5,491 nt of DNA from Coprococcus sp. Its GTDB lineage: Bacteria > Bacillota > Clostridia > Lachnospirales > Lachnospiraceae. The stretch covers positions 1 through 5,491 of the forward strand of contig JAEDGW010000145.1 in NCBI GenBank assembly GCA_016297325.1, given 5' to 3'. Shown in pieces: positions 5,328-5,491 of the stretch (position 1 is the first letter of the stretch; each line of letters begins with the position of its first letter). The translations under genes and the position numbers were made by a program. The notes under the pieces were generated by a model. That model made no database searches and had not been told where the DNA came from. It saw only the letters and a program-made list of their open reading frames with translations.

Positions 5328-5491
5328 ATGTCATATGTTGATGAAGTACTCGAGATAGTACAGAAGAAGAATGCAGATCAGCCTGAGTTCTTACAGGCAG
5401 TAACAGAGGTTCTTGATTCACTCAGACCTTGCATCGAGGCAAATGAGGAGCTTTACAGAAAGAACGCTATCCTCGAGAGAATCACAGAGCC
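5328..5491 (+). CDS. gdhA: glutamate dehydrogenase, NADP-type, N-terminal part (cut by window end)
   Basis: The first 54 codons plus two bases of a gene that continues past the window. The translation begins MSYVDEVLEIVQKKNADQPE, continues with EFLQAVTEVLDSL (20-32) and reaches ILERITE (48-54), which matches the N-terminal helical region of hexameric bacterial glutamate dehydrogenases (E. coli GdhA, Clostridium symbiosum GDH), where the ALLER-V-x-PER segment follows. The enzyme converts 2-oxoglutarate and ammonium to glutamate with a nicotinamide cofactor. The ATG is well supported by AGGAGG (5313-5318) 9 bases upstream and a strong promoter. Catalytic and cofactor residues lie outside the window, so NADP versus NAD specificity is inferred from resemblance to the GdhA group and is not shown here. 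Confidence 0.88.
   Translation, partial: MSYVDEVLEIVQKKNADQPEFLQAVTEVLDSLRPCIEANEELYRKNAILERITE

Noticed and set aside
5158..5358. 66-codon + strand open frame between lrp and gdhA
   Set aside because: It runs through the gdhA promoter and over the gdhA start, has no ribosome binding site, and its composition simply reflects AT-rich DNA.

Overview
The window looks like the chromosome of an anaerobic Firmicute of the Clostridia, most likely a gut Lachnospiraceae relative (Roseburia / Agathobacter / Coprococcus type). This rests on the NfnAB-type transhydrogenase, an N-terminal glutamate dehydrogenase fragment resembling clostridial GDH, strong AGGAGG-type ribosome binding sites, AT-rich intergenic regions and sigma-A-like promoters. 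The genus is inference; no rRNA or marker gene is present. All recognisable genes lie on the + strand.

Layout. Bases 1-157 are a leader with a candidate promoter and two small hairpins. Bases 158-2445 hold a two-gene operon, nfnA-nfnB (GTG start, then a TAATG stop/start overlap), encoding an electron-bifurcating NADH-dependent reduced ferredoxin:NADP+ oxidoreductase; all expected flavin, nucleotide and iron-sulfur motifs are visible, including the non-cysteine ligands Asp224 (NfnA) and, by alignment, Glu120 (NfnB). A clear intrinsic terminator follows at 2468-2513. Bases 2514-2915 have no recognisable gene but hold three different degenerate tandem repeats (about 34 bp x3, about 12 bp x4, 17 bp x4); the last one abuts the ribosome binding site of a small, very acidic protein of unknown function (2916-3287). 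A Cof-type HAD hydrolase follows (3467-4300). A good promoter at 4343-4372 starts a leader of about 210 nt with several hairpins, ahead of an Lrp/AsnC-family regulator (4589-5083). A near-consensus promoter at 5234-5262, overlapped by an inverted repeat, then drives the start of an NADP-type glutamate dehydrogenase gene (gdhA), which runs off the end of the window.

How the genes may work together. Nfn makes NADPH from NADH and reduced ferredoxin, and an NADP-dependent GDH would use NADPH to fix ammonium into glutamate. The Lrp-type regulator directly upstream of gdhA is a natural candidate to control it. This redox/nitrogen grouping is inference from gene order. The acidic protein and the HAD hydrolase have no evident link to it. 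No mobile element, CRISPR array, tRNA or rRNA was seen. I did not find a convincing new system; the most unexplained parts are the repeat-rich gap at 2529-2903 and the long structured leader before lrp.
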